Source: Pyropia yezoensis
Taxonomy: Eukaryota; Rhodophyta; Bangiophyceae; Bangiales; Bangiaceae
Assembly (NCBI GenBank): GCA_009829735.1
Contig: CM020618.1
Span: 35,812,894-35,876,893 of the forward strand
DNA: 64,000 nt
Direction: 5' to 3'
A model generated the notes under the pieces. The model worked only from the letters and a program-made list of their open reading frames with translations. It did not search any database and was not told the DNA's origin. The position numbers were made by a program, and so were the translations under genes. Positions 41,866-51,504 of the stretch are shown here, in pieces. How positions within the stretch are numbered: the stretch's first letter is position 1; each line of letters starts with the position of its first letter.

Positions 41866-43748
41866 ATGCCGTCCACGCGCAGGCGCACCCGAGCGGCACT
41901 CAATGCCGGTGCGCTATGATGCTCTTTGCCCCATCCATTCTACTTCTGGTTTGTTTCTGCCAACCCCAACGGTGAGCTATCCTTTCCTCCTTGTGTTTGT
42001 TCTAACCCATGACCAACATCCCACTGCTGCGTTTTTGATTTTTTTTTCTTGGTGGCTCTTCTCTTTTCACCTCCCAAGAGATAGATGACGACGGTGCTGC
42101 CGCAAGAGCAGCGGGAGCCGCTCTGGCCGCACTCCAAGAAGCTGACGATGACGTGTCAGATGATGGCACCGGGCCTCCCCCTGCTCAGCGACGGGCCCCA
42201 CGCAGATCTGGGGCCCCGGCCTGCCCACCTGTTCAACCCGCACCTGTTCCACCCGCACCTGGTCATCGCACTGGCGCGCCCCCTGACTCATCATCGTCGC
42301 CATTGGAGTGTCCACCTGTCACGTCTCGTCCTCAGGTTGCTCCACGGCCACCACCACGGCCCGCGCCCGCACCTCCTCATAAGTCGGCGTCGCCCGCCGG
42401 TGGGCGGCGGCATGCCCATTTACCGGCGCCATCGCGACCACCGGCTGGGAGCCATCGGGAAGCCGGGGGGTCAGGTCCCCGGCGCGGGCGAGCTCACACC
42501 AACGGTTGCTGCGGGTTTGACTTGCGCCCGGACGCGCACATGGCCGAGCGGACGTTGGACGCACCACGCCCACCTTTGAACAAGATGCCCGTTTTCCGGA
42601 ACTCGGATATTTCCATCCCGCGCGACAAGGAGCGGTTTGTCCGCTCGCTTGTGCGCGCTGCCGTTAAGGAATACTTCACCGAAAACGTATCGTGGAGCTA
42701 CCAGACGAGAGACGATTTGCAGCACGCCATCATCTACTTGGAGAAGAACGCGCCCCGCCTGAGGGTGTGTAAGCGGTCGTGGGGGGCGTGCGCCCTTCTG
42801 TCCCGATCGGGCAACAACAAGGCCGCCTACGCACGCTGTCGCGGCGATTCGGCACCCTCATCACCCGCGCCCCCCGAAGACGATGAGATATTTGAGGCTC
42901 GTGCCGCCGCCGGCGCCCGCGCGAGGAGCGGCGCAGCAGCCGCGGCCGGAGTGGCCCGGGGAGAACACACTGGCACGTGGGGCGGCGCATCTGTGCTCGT
43001 AGCTCGCGGCGGGGACCCCGGCGCAAGCGGGGGGATGGCGGGCGAAGCCGGCGCGTCCCGGCATGGGCCTTCGGGGGTGAGAGGCGGCGAGGCAGGCGGC
43101 GCGGCACGGGGCAGTAGTGCTGGCACCAGGGGGCGCCCGAGGGGCACGGCGACAGCGGCAGCCGGCGTGGCCCGGGGTGGGGACGCTGGGGTGGCAGGCG
43201 GCACGGTAGGCCCCGCCGCACGCGGCAGGAGTGCTGGCACAAGGGGGCGCTCGAGGGGGGGAGTCGCGGTGGCAGCCGGTGCCGCCCGTGATGGCGAGGC
43301 CGGCGCGAGGGGCGGGTCGGTTGGCCGCTCAGCTGGTGGCGGGGAGGCCGGCACAAGGGCGGTGGCGGCTGCCGCAGCAGGCGACGCAAGGGGCGGGGGT
43401 GCCCACACGAGGCGAGGCGCGGCAGCGCGGCCAGCCCGGGGAGGCGGGGCCCGCTCAAGGGGGGGAGCGACAAGCGGACCGACCGGGGGTGGCGGTGCCG
43501 GCGCGAGGCGAGACGCGGCAGCAGGCGCGGGTAGTGTGCGGCAGGCCGACGCCGGCCCGGCGATGCGTGGCGGCGCCGGTGTGGCGGGCGTTGCTGCCAC
43601 CGTCCCGGGCCCGCGTGGCAGGGCCGGCGCGACGGTGGCGCGGCAAGGTGCGATGGCGGCGCGGCGAGGTGCGATGGCGCGACGTGGGTGCGCCGCCCGG
43701 GCGGATGCGGATTGTGCGGCCGCAATCGAGTTTTTCGCCAGCATCTAA
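41866..43748 (+). CDS. Second gene of the CACTA element (TnpA position), RG-rich tail
   Basis: A probable first exon starts MPSTRRRTRAALNA at 41866 and splices, perhaps at GCCGGTGCG near 41909, into a second exon entered near 42076 (pyrimidine-rich tract, then ...CCCAAGAG). The second exon reads an acidic EADDDVSDDG, a Pro-rich linker, then the only globular-looking part (about 42540-42840): KDKERF-type residues RDKERFVRSLVRAAVKEYF, WSYQTRDDLQHAIIYLEK, RLRVCKRSWGACALLS. The remaining 300 residues are Ala/Gly/Arg with many RG and RGG steps (RGRSAGTRGRSRGG), typical of disordered nucleic-acid-binding tails. Plant CACTA elements encode a DNA-binding accessory protein in this position, so a TnpA-like role is inferred from position, not from homology. 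Confidence 0.6.
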
Positions 43749-43920
43749 ATTAATACAACTTTCGATGCGAATTTGTTTTCACAAAATATTTCGATATGCG
43801 GGCAGAACCTCGCAGACGCCTGGGGTGGAGGATGCTTCGTGAGAGGCTCTCTCAGCCAATGAAGGAAACACGTGGAGGCTTGTGAGCGAATCAAAGTGCC
43901 ACCGATCGCGGGTTAGAATC

Positions 43921-44090
43921 GCGGAAAAACCTGCGATTCCGAGCATGCCGAACCCACGATATCGCGGGTTTTGCACCACCAGACATGGCGCAGAGCGCTC
44001 CCAGGAGAGGGGCCTACCCCGCCCCGAGGCCCCTGAGGAGGCGGAAAAACCCTCGGTTCCGGGCTGCCAGAAACCCGCGATATCGCGGGT
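43921..44090. repeat. Right subterminal repeats of the CACTA element
   Basis: Two copies of a ~50-bp unit, at 43921-43969 and 44041-44090, share GCGGAAAAACC, then CG-TTCCG-GC, then AACCC-CGATATCGCGGGT. The second runs into the TIR. CACTA elements carry such subterminal arrays as binding sites for their accessory protein, and the GATATCGCGGG core is the candidate site here. Confidence 0.8.
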
Positions 44091-44105
44091 ATATTTCTTG
44101 TAGGG
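44076..44105 (-). repeat. Right terminal inverted repeat of the CACTA element
   Basis: CGCGATATCGCGGGTATATT and onward to CTTGTAGGG, the exact inverse of the left end, followed by the ACG duplicate at 44106-44108. Confidence 0.97.
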
Positions 44106-44273
44106 ACGGCGCCACCGCCCGCGGCGACCGCCGCGCAAGTGCCGCGGTCACCACCGTCATCACCCCAAGAGCACCGGCCGAAGCGTCCTCCGGGGCGGCG
44201 TCTGTCGCCGCCGCTACCCTGGCGGCGGTTCCCCAGCGTCGGGGCAAAGGGCCTGAACGAGTCCAATTTACGG

Positions 44274-44577
44274 CAGTGAGGGCATACCCACCCACGTGGA
44301 CTAATGGGGAGACTAAAACGAGGCCATATATTGGTTTTCGGTATGCAAGCCTTACTTGCCTTTCGTCATAATTTGAAAATCGCCCGATCGTCTGTTGACT
44401 ATTGGTGTGACTAAAACTCGCTGCTTTGGTCACTTTGATAGTCCACGGACCAACGGAGGTCTCCCTGGGCTTCATCTGATTGGCTGTCGCTTCGTTGCAA
44501 GAATATGCGATTTCGCTGCGTAGCGTTACATTATAGACCATTGTCGGATAATCACGTTGGTGGGTACGCCCTGACAG
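44274..44577. mobile_element. Non-autonomous MITE-like element with ~25-bp TIRs
   Basis: CAGTGAGGGCATACCCACC at the left end (44274) is mirrored at the right end by GGTGGGTACGCCCTGACAG (ending 44577), extending inward to ACGTG. The 304-bp interior is AT-richer than its surroundings and has no ORF. The CAG start recalls hAT ends, but I could not find an 8-bp target duplication, so the class is unsure. Confidence 0.65.
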
Positions 44578-44672
44578 CGGCGAGGGCCGGCACGCCCCCC
44601 CGACAAATTTAACGCGGCAGCCTACACGCGCCCCCCCCCCCCCCCCGGCCTCTTCCTCTCGGCCCGTAGCGG

Positions 44673-46103
44673 TCACGCCCCACCTGGGGGGGGCACGCAC
44701 CCCCACGTGTGGAGGACGGCGATGCCCCGCTTGGCGCCCCCCCCCCCGCCTCCCTGAATCGTCACGCGCTCAAACCCCCGCACCCGCCCCGCGGCGGCGG
44801 CTGCCAGCGCGGCGCACCCCGCCGCGCGCGCGCGGCGTGCGGCGGCCGCCCACCTCGGCGGCAGTGGCGGCGGCGGCGGCGGCAGCGCGGCGGCCATGAC
44901 CGCCACGGACGTGGCGGCAAAGCGCCGGCGGGCCACCGCCGCCTCGCCGCGGGTCGTCACAAACGCCCCGTCGCCCGCATTGTCAGAGGTGCACCGAGGT
45001 GCTCCCGCGGGGGTAGAGACGCCCGGCTCATAGTCGAGCGGCGCAAAGTGGCCAGCGCGGCCGAGCCCCGCCGTCAGCAGCACCGCCGGGGGTTGGGACG
45101 GGGAGTCGGCGGGGGCGTAGCCGGCGGCGACGCTTGCCAGGTTGGCCACCGCCGCGTCCGTGTCGCCGTCCATGGCCAGCGCCCACACGCCCGGCGGGAG
45201 GGGGGCCCGGCCGCCCGCGGCCGGCGGGCCGGCTGCGTACGCCAGCACCCCCCGCACAGGCGGCGTGGGGGGGGTGTAGCCCTCACACAGGATGCGGGAG
45301 ATGAGGGGCGTCAGCGCCGCCACCGCCGGGCCCGCGCACCCCCCCGCCGCGGCGGTGAGGACAATCGCGGCGCCCATCGAGTGGCCGGCCAGCACAAGGC
45401 GGGCCGGGTCGGCCGCCGCCGCCGCGGCGGCCGCGGCGGCCACGCACGCCCCCCCGCCCCGCGCGGTGGGCGGGCGCGCCAGGACGGCTAGGACACTGTT
45501 GATGAGCGCCGCGCTCGGAAGCACACCCCGCGGCGGGCAGCCGTTCCGCCCGCCCTTGGCGGCCACGTTTTCGAGGAAGCGGACCAGCAGGCGGGCGCCG
45601 GTCGGGTCGCCCCCCGCCGGGGGGCCACCGGGCGGGCCGGCGGCGGGCTCACCCCCACTAAAGTTGCGCGCCGCGTAGGAGGGGGCGGCCACGACCGCGT
45701 GGCGGCCAAGCGCCGTGCGCAGCGACGCGGTGTCTCGCGGGGTGGCGAGGGCGGCCGCCAGAAAGATCACAAGCGGGACGGGCGGGGAGGCAGCGGCGGG
45801 GGCGCGGCAGCCCAGCCGCGCGGGCCACACCAGGTGCAGGGGCACGGTGACGGTGGTCGGCCCGCCACTCCCAAACGGGTCGAGGGAGCGGTGGGGCATG
45901 CCCACCACCGCCCGGCAGACGGAGCGGGTGCACCAGCCGCAGCTGCCGCCGCCGCCGCAGCCGCCGGCCGTCCCCCCCGACGGCCGCCGGCGGGGGGCGG
46001 CGACGCGGCCGCCACCACCGGCCACTCCGACCGCCACCAGCGCCACGACGGTGGCCACGAGCACCCGCCAAGGTCGGGGGCAGCCACGCGGCGCGGGGGC
46101 CAT
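44673..46103 (-). CDS. Secreted alpha/beta hydrolase (esterase/lipase/chlorophyllase-like)
   Basis: From ATG at 46103 (MAPAPRGCPRPWRVLVATVV) the 476-residue protein opens with a basic stretch and one hydrophobic helix (VLVATVVALVAVGVAGG), a signal peptide or anchor. A Cys-rich patch follows (GGCGGGGSCGWCTRSVC), then beta-strand PPVPLVIFLAAALATPRDT, HAVVAAPSYAARN, and the nucleophile elbow LVLAGHSMGAAIVLTAAAGG (Ser near residue 241). The acid is probably in WALAMDGDTDAAV, and the catalytic His is in LGRAGHFAPLDYE. The architecture resembles chlorophyllase or cutinase/PET-hydrolase-like lipases. The substrate cannot be told from sequence. The reading frame is intact through long GC-rich stretches, which supports function. 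Confidence 0.8.
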   Translation of the reverse strand: MAPAPRGCPRPWRVLVATVVALVAVGVAGGGGRVAAPRRRPSGGTAGGCGGGGSCGWCTRSVCRAVVGMPHRSLDPFGSGGPTTVTVPLHLVWPARLGCRAPAAASPPVPLVIFLAAALATPRDTASLRTALGRHAVVAAPSYAARNFSGGEPAAGPPGGPPAGGDPTGARLLVRFLENVAAKGGRNGCPPRGVLPSAALINSVLAVLARPPTARGGGACVAAAAAAAAAADPARLVLAGHSMGAAIVLTAAAGGCAGPAVAALTPLISRILCEGYTPPTPPVRGVLAYAAGPPAAGGRAPLPPGVWALAMDGDTDAAVANLASVAAGYAPADSPSQPPAVLLTAGLGRAGHFAPLDYEPGVSTPAGAPRCTSDNAGDGAFVTTRGEAAVARRRFAATSVAVMAAALPPPPPPLPPRWAAAARRARAAGCAALAAAAAGRVRGFERVTIQGGGGGGAKRGIAVLHTWGCVPPPGGA

Positions 46104-47674
46104 GGCGGCGAAAGAGGCAGAACAGAAGAATAAAAGAAAAAAAAGGCGGCAGGGCACCGAGCGGCGTTTGACGGGGCGACCCGATGACAGACCCCCTGCG
46201 GACGAAAACAGACGCGGCGGGGGGCAGCTGGGTGGGTTGGTCGCGCGGGGAGCAAGGCAACGCCGAAGGGAAGAGAGGGGGGGGGGGGGGGGGGGGGGGG
46301 GGGAGGGAGGGAGGGAGGGAGCACGGGCCGGGACGAAGAGGTGGCGGCTGCCGGCTGGCGACCGTGCGCGCCCCCGCGCGGGGGCGTCCACAGCTGCGGC
46401 TGCCCACGCGCGGTGCGCAGATCTGCAGAGTGAGCGCGCCGACGGTGAAAACGAAGACCTCCGACACTCCAAGGACGTCGATTAAATGGGAGCCGGGGGG
46501 GGGGGGGTGGCGACACTGGCACAGACGCTTTCGTTCACGCCGGGATGGGGGGAAGGGGCGGACGGGCTGTGTGCGCGACGGCTCGGTTGACTACTGTAGC
46601 CGGTCACAAGGGTGCCCCCGAGCCGGTGTGTGTGGGGGCGGTGAAGCTCGCGCGGCGGGCCGTCCGGAAAGGAGTCAAGCCTTCCACCCGTATCTATCAG
46701 CTGTGGATGATTGGCAGGCCAGCGGGGGGGGGGGCGTAGGCGACTCTGTGCGCTGGCATGCGATGGGGCCCGCCAGCCTCGGCAGGGTCGTGACCTGCCA
46801 CAGCGGTGGCGGCGCGCACTCCCCCTCAGCGGCAGCGGCGGTGGTGGCAGGACGACCAAAAGCCCTTGGAGGGGAGAAGGCCTCTATGTACAGACAGTAC
46901 ATGTACAGTATGTAGTAGACAGGGGGGGCGAGGGTTGAGGCGCCGCTGGCCCCGATCCTGTGGACGCGTGGCGGGCTGTCGGCCGCCGCCGCCGCCGCCG
47001 AGCGCCGCTTCGATCCATCCGCGTTGCGGCGAGGCGGGGGGCGCACACTATGTACTGTACAGTACCTTGGCACAGTGCATGCAAGCTGGCCGCGCCTGGC
47101 CGTCGGCACCATCACCATCCGGAGTGTAGCAGGCGGATGACCGACCCCCAACCGCCTCTTCCGCCACCCCCTCCAGCTGGCCGCGTGCCAGCTGGCGGCC
47201 CCACGGTGCAGATCGTTATCTGAACGCAAACTTATCTGAAATCCTGATTCAATATCGCCACCTCTTCCGGATGTTTTGTATTTAGAGTATTTACTTCCTG
47301 TGACTATATCCGCGTTGAGTAATTCCTAGATGGCCAATCGGAGGGGACGCGACTCCCGTACTCGTGCGAGGAGGGGTGGTAGCGTGTGCTCGGATACGCA
47401 CGTGTCTTCATCACCGGTGCGCACGCGCGCGCTGTCGCCACTGTCGCGCGCCGGATGCTCGTTGCCGTGGCGGGATGTGTCTGTCGCTCACCTTCCTCCC
47501 CCCCCGCCCCGCACCCTGTTGTTTTCCGCGGGTGGTCTGGCGTCATCCGCCCGCGCTCATCGCAGTGCATCTCCGCTCCCCAGCTTCCCCCCCCCGTTTC
47601 GTTTCCCTTTGCGCTTGCCCCCCCCCTGCATGAACTGCACTGCCCGCGTGCACCCCCCCCACCATCCCCTCCCA
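46104..47674. other. Divergent intergenic region
   Basis: Lies between the minus-strand hydrolase and the plus-strand UBA protein, so it should hold both promoters. Contains a long G run (46276-46303) and clustered copies of the TGTACAGTA/TGTACTGTACAGTA motif at about 46887-46914 and 47050-47066. The stretch at 47225-47330 is AT-rich. Confidence 0.5.
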
Positions 47675-48865
47675 ATGACGACCCGCCGGCTGACCCGCCA
47701 CCTCCGCCACCGCACCCTCTCCTCGTCTGCCTTTTCCTCCCTGCTGCTGGTAGCTGTGTCGGTGACCTTTTTCCTCCTCGAGACGCTCCGGGCGGGTGGC
47801 TACTTCTTCCTCCCGTCCGACCCCGACGGCAACCCGCGGCGGCTCTTCCTCTCCCTGTCGGCCGTTTCGTGGCCGCTGCTGCTGACGTCCGCCGCGTGCC
47901 TGTGTCTGGTTTCCCACACGAGCACCCGCGCGAGGTCGGTGGTGGTGGCCACAGATGGGGTGCGGCGGTTTTACGTGTCCGGGCCGGGCCTTACGGGGCT
48001 GCTCCTCTTCTTCCTGTGGGCGGCGGCGGGCGCGGGGCTCGTCACCGCCGCGGACGTGTTCCTCATCCTCGGCTCCCGGTCGCGGTGGGAGGCGGCGGGC
48101 GAGTCGTCGTGGCCGGCCATGGTTGCGGGCGGCATCTCTGCTGCGCTCGCCGGGTGGACCGCCCTCGTGGCTGTTTGGCACGGCATTTCGGCGGGGCGGG
48201 ACTTTGCGGCGCCCACCACCGCCATACAGCCACCGCGCGACGCGGAAGGGGGGACGGCGGGTGGGGCGGGGGGGGGTGGCGCCTGGACCAACGACGCCTA
48301 TGGCGGCGGGGGAGGCGGCCACGACGGGTGGCCGCCGCTGGCAGCCCAGCCGCTCGGCCACCGCCCGCCGCCCGCGCCAGGTGGTGCCTACGCGGCTGGG
48401 TCGGCTCCAGCGCCCCCGCCGCCCGGTGGGTACTATGACCACGGCGGGGGCCACCGCGCATTTGGCGCGCCAGGCGCGGCGGTGGTGGCCCCGCCAGCGG
48501 GTTGGGCGGCGGGGTCGCCACCGCCGCCATCGTCGGGGCCGACGGGTCCCGTGGCGGGGGCCCCCTACGTGCCGCCGGCCAGCTCCCCCGCGCAGCCGCT
48601 GCCGCCTGCTGGGTACCCGCCCCCCGCCGGCCACGCGGCCGCTGCCGCCGCTGCTGCCGCCGCGCTGCCAGCAGGGGCAGACGCGGACACGGTTCACGCG
48701 GCGGGGGTGGCGGCGCAGGCGCGGGCCCACCGGCTGGCGGGCTGTGTGGCGACGTGTGTGGGCATGGGCTTTGACGTGTCTGCCGCCCGCGCGGCGGCCG
48801 ACGCCACCGACGGGGACGTGTCGGCGGCAGTGGCGCAGCTGCTCGCCAGGCAGGTTGGGGGATAG
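47675..48865 (+). CDS. Four-TM protein with C-terminal UBA-like domain
   Basis: The start at 47675 (MTTRRLTRHLRHRTLSSSAF) follows an A at -3; an upstream in-frame ATG at 47630 is possible but adds only a Pro/His leader. Four hydrophobic helices follow: FSSLLLVAVSVTFFLLETL, SAVSWPLLLTSAACLCLV, GLLLFFLWAAAGAGLVTAA and MVAGGISAALAGWTALVAV, a tetraspan arrangement. About 150 residues of Gly/Pro/Ala/Tyr low complexity (APPPPGGYYDHGGGHRAF) lead to a C-terminal helical domain, LAGCVATCVGMGFDVSAARA then ATDGDVSAAVAQLLA, with the MGF loop and three-helix spacing of ubiquitin-associated (UBA) domains. The combination suggests a membrane adaptor that recognises ubiquitinated cargo. That is inference; no named family is recognised. 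Confidence 0.65.
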   Translation: MTTRRLTRHLRHRTLSSSAFSSLLLVAVSVTFFLLETLRAGGYFFLPSDPDGNPRRLFLSLSAVSWPLLLTSAACLCLVSHTSTRARSVVVATDGVRRFYVSGPGLTGLLLFFLWAAAGAGLVTAADVFLILGSRSRWEAAGESSWPAMVAGGISAALAGWTALVAVWHGISAGRDFAAPTTAIQPPRDAEGGTAGGAGGGGAWTNDAYGGGGGGHDGWPPLAAQPLGHRPPPAPGGAYAAGSAPAPPPPGGYYDHGGGHRAFGAPGAAVVAPPAGWAAGSPPPPSSGPTGPVAGAPYVPPASSPAQPLPPAGYPPPAGHAAAAAAAAAALPAGADADTVHAAGVAAQARAHRLAGCVATCVGMGFDVSAARAAADATDGDVSAAVAQLLARQVGG

Positions 48866-49230
48866 CCAGGAGCAGGGGGAGGGCCCGGGGGGGTGTGGGC
48901 TCCCCCACACACTTGCTACCCACGGAAGAGGGGGGGGAGGATCCCCCGGGATGGGAAGGGGTACGGGGTTTGCGTACTTCACGAGTTGAACTTCAAAAAG
49001 CGGACCATAGAAAGCGACCTCAACTGGATACAGTCTTTCTCCATTGTTGGGCACCCTCTGTTGCGACCGCAAGCCCCAGGATTGTAACTTGATTCCGCCC
49101 TCTGATTGGTCGGTGACAACGATCGAATGCTGACACATGCGTTGATCGCACCGTAGAGGTCGGTCGACCTGCATTGGTTACTAGACACCGTGCCCAAGAA
49201 AGGATGTCACAGCAATGGAGAAGAAAGACT
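48866..49230. other. Intergenic, no supported gene
   Basis: Presumed 3' UTR of the UBA protein gene followed by sequence of average complexity. No motif or RNA gene seen. Confidence 0.4.
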
Positions 49231-49250
49231 GTACGTATGTAGGTACATAC

Positions 49251-49386
49251 GTACATTTTGTGCGTCCCGTAAAAAGTGGACGTGCACAGGTCGTGCAGTG
49301 TGGGTTTGATAGGTCCAGTGGCCGATATTTGACATGATCACGACACGTGCACGTCCACTTTGTACGGGACGCACTATAATATGTAC
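49251..49386. repeat. 136-bp foldback (MITE or hairpin precursor)
   Basis: GTACATTTTGTGCGTCCCGT and on to GTGCAC (49251-49287) is mirrored by GTGCACGTCCACTTTGTACG and on to ATGTAC (49347-49386) around a 59-base loop. The paired arms have only a few mismatches over about 35 bp. A second, perfect palindrome GTACGTATGTA-GG-TACATACGTAC precedes it at 49231-49254. It could be a MITE or, if transcribed, a small-RNA precursor. Confidence 0.75.
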
Positions 49387-49679
49387 ATAATATGTAAATT
49401 TGTAGGGTGGCGGAAAGTGAAGCGCGTACGACGGCGTGCGCATCTAGATACCGAACTGTTTCCGCTCTCACAGTGGGGTTTCTGGACGCTGTTCGTAGAT
49501 ACCCTTCTTTCTTTCGCCACACGGCTCTTGGGAGCACAATGAACAGCTCTTCAGATGGAATCTGCAAGCGTGCCACCATGAAAAAACATCCCGTCTGCAT
49601 TATCATAAGAGATCTTGATAGCAACAGAGTAATGGAAATATGAAAATAAACCCGTAACTTTGGGAGTAGGATCGGTTCC

Positions 49680-50960
49680 AATGTTCAGGCTTGTCGAGAC
49701 AAGCAGGCGTAGCCCAGGGTTGAACAACATTCCCTGGGTGTGCCGAATGTCCAGCCTCGGACGTGGCCGGCCTGTTGCGCGGCGTGGGGGAGTGTTGCCG
49801 ACCGGCACCCGGGCGTGGGTTGATCGCAGCACCGCCGCGGCGAACGTGTTGTCGGAAGCGGCTGGTAGTGGGCAACGTTCACGGGCTCCTGCTGCGTGGT
49901 CTTCGACTGGTCCTGCTGGGAGGTCTTTCGGAAGGCTCTGGTGGGGGTCCCTCAACTGGGTCTGGTGGGGGAGCTCAACCTTCTGGTGGCGAGAGCGGGC
50001 GTCGTGCTCATCGTATCCGGACGTCCGCGGACGTCAACACAATGCGCAAGGGGTACGCGGCACGCCTCAAGAAGATGGTGGCGCGGAGCAAGCGCCCCGA
50101 CTACGCCTTTCCAACAAAGGAGGAGTTCCATGCGATGAGCAGCACTTTGTGAAGGAAGCGTTGGGGTGCGTGGAGGACGATCTCAGGGCGGCCATGCGCC
50201 AGGACTACAATGCGACAATGAAAAGGCGAGGCCGCGTGAAACGTAAGGCCAAGGTTTACGACGGCAACTCGGGCGGCTGTTCAGCGAAGGGCAAGTCCCC
50301 CAAGGCGCGCGCGACGCGCACCGAGATCGAAGCTGGCAGCGGGAGCAACGCAGAGCCCGAGGTGTCCGGCGGGGAGGACGCTGCGCGGCGCAGGAGAGGT
50401 CGCGAGGACGAGAGCGGTAACCGCATCTACATGCTTTCCGACCTAATCAGTAAGACTCGCGGAAACTTCTAGAGCACCCTGCAGGATGCGGTCTTTGATG
50501 CGTGGAAGCGGGAGGCGTTCTGGTCGTACACCAAGGAAGACGACAGCACCAGCCACGGAAGGTGCGGCCCCTCCGACGGCTACAAGGGCAAGGACTGGGA
50601 CAAGCCCGCCATTTCCCAGTACTGGTTCAAGGGTCGCGGCTGGACGAAGTCGCATTCGTGCCGAATGGGCATGCTGGCGGCCGCGCGGGTATTGCGCAGT
50701 AAGGTCGATCTTCCCGGCAGGGGCTCCGACCGCACGTTTTGCAGCGTGCACGTCGTCGGGCTCACCTTAGCGCAAATGGGCGTCATTTGGACTGGATTAC
50801 GTTCAGTGGGGCGGAATGTGGACGGAGGGTTGGTAGTGATGAAGTATGCCTCTGTCTGTCGGGCACGCATGCGGGTCGCCTGCCATGGGATGCGGACGTC
50901 GACATGGACTTCACGCTTTACCTGTGATCTGTCGCTCTCTATCGTATGCTCTTGTGCTGT
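49680..50960 (+). pseudogene. Broken coding fragments, hypothetical gene A
   Basis: Protein-like stretches appear in alternating plus-strand phases. One is SADVNTMRKGYAARLKKMVA with RSKRPDYAFPTKEEFHAMSS (about 50030-50150). Then comes a basic segment from about 50150 to 50470 (VKEALGCVEDDLRAAMRQDY, KRRGRVKRKAKVYDG, SGEDAARRRRGREDESGN). After the stop at 50472 the same phase continues with LQDAVFDAWKREAFWSYTKE, DDSTSHGRCGPSDGYKGKDW and DKPAISQYWFKGRGWTKSHS. Codon choice and composition look coding but the phase changes and stops suggest a decayed gene or several introns. No domain recognised. Confidence 0.4.
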
Positions 50961-51066
50961 TCTTGCTTGATATGTTTATCTTTTCTCGGGTCCTGGCCTG
51001 GCTCTGGAGCGTTCTTTTGTCGGGTTCTTTTCGATTCTGCAGATTCGTTCGCACCTCCTGCGCATC

Positions 51067-51504
51067 ATGGTTGGTGTCGATGACGCGCGCGCCATCCTCA
51101 GCTCGCAGACTCTGTCGTATCGCGCCACTTTCGTGGAGAAGTTTCCCGTCGTCGTCGAGCAGGCAAGACATCCCGCGTGCTTGTGGCCTAAATACTTCGA
51201 TTTGGACGTCGACAAGCTTGGGGCGGACGTGCTATGAGAGCGTTTCCCCGACACGTTGAGATCGAAGACCAAGAAGTCCAGCGCGAAGGTGCGCAAGCTG
51301 AGGGAGGAGCACCACGAGCTTCTCGCAGCGGACGTGGAGGAGGACGCCATCGAGGGAAGGGGGTCCGACGAGAGCGAGGACTCCGTGGAAGAAGTGGGCG
51401 CAGCGGAGGCGGCCGCAACGCGCACGTTTATTGAGGACGTCATGGGCTCAACCGACGAGGAGGCTGGAGACACTGACAACGGGGAGCCCGCCGCGTTCGC
51501 GTAG
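51067..51504 (+). pseudogene. Small acidic protein with one in-frame TGA, hypothetical gene B
   Basis: ATG at 51067 opens MVGVDDARAILSSQTLSYRA, then TFVEKFPVVVEQARHPACLW and PKYFDLDVDKLGADVL. A TGA near 51235 interrupts, and the same phase goes on with ERFPDTLRSKTKKSSAKVRK, an acidic coiled-coil-like region (EEHHELLAADVEEDAIEG) and a stop at 51502-51504. Total length would be 146 residues. Unknown family. The single stop may be a decay lesion. Confidence 0.4.

Larger units (their letters stand above)
37543..44105 (+). mobile_element. CACTA (En/Spm-type) DNA transposon, complete with TIRs and TSD
   Basis: A 6.56-kb element is bounded by perfect 30-bp terminal inverted repeats (37543-37572 and 44076-44105) beginning CCCTACAAGAAAT, one base different from the classical plant CACTACAAGAAA end. 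The flanking triplet ACG (37540-37542 and 44106-44108) is a 3-bp target duplication, as expected for the superfamily. It carries a Tnp2-type transposase and a second intron-containing gene, both on the plus strand, plus subterminal repeats near both ends. Confidence 0.95.
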
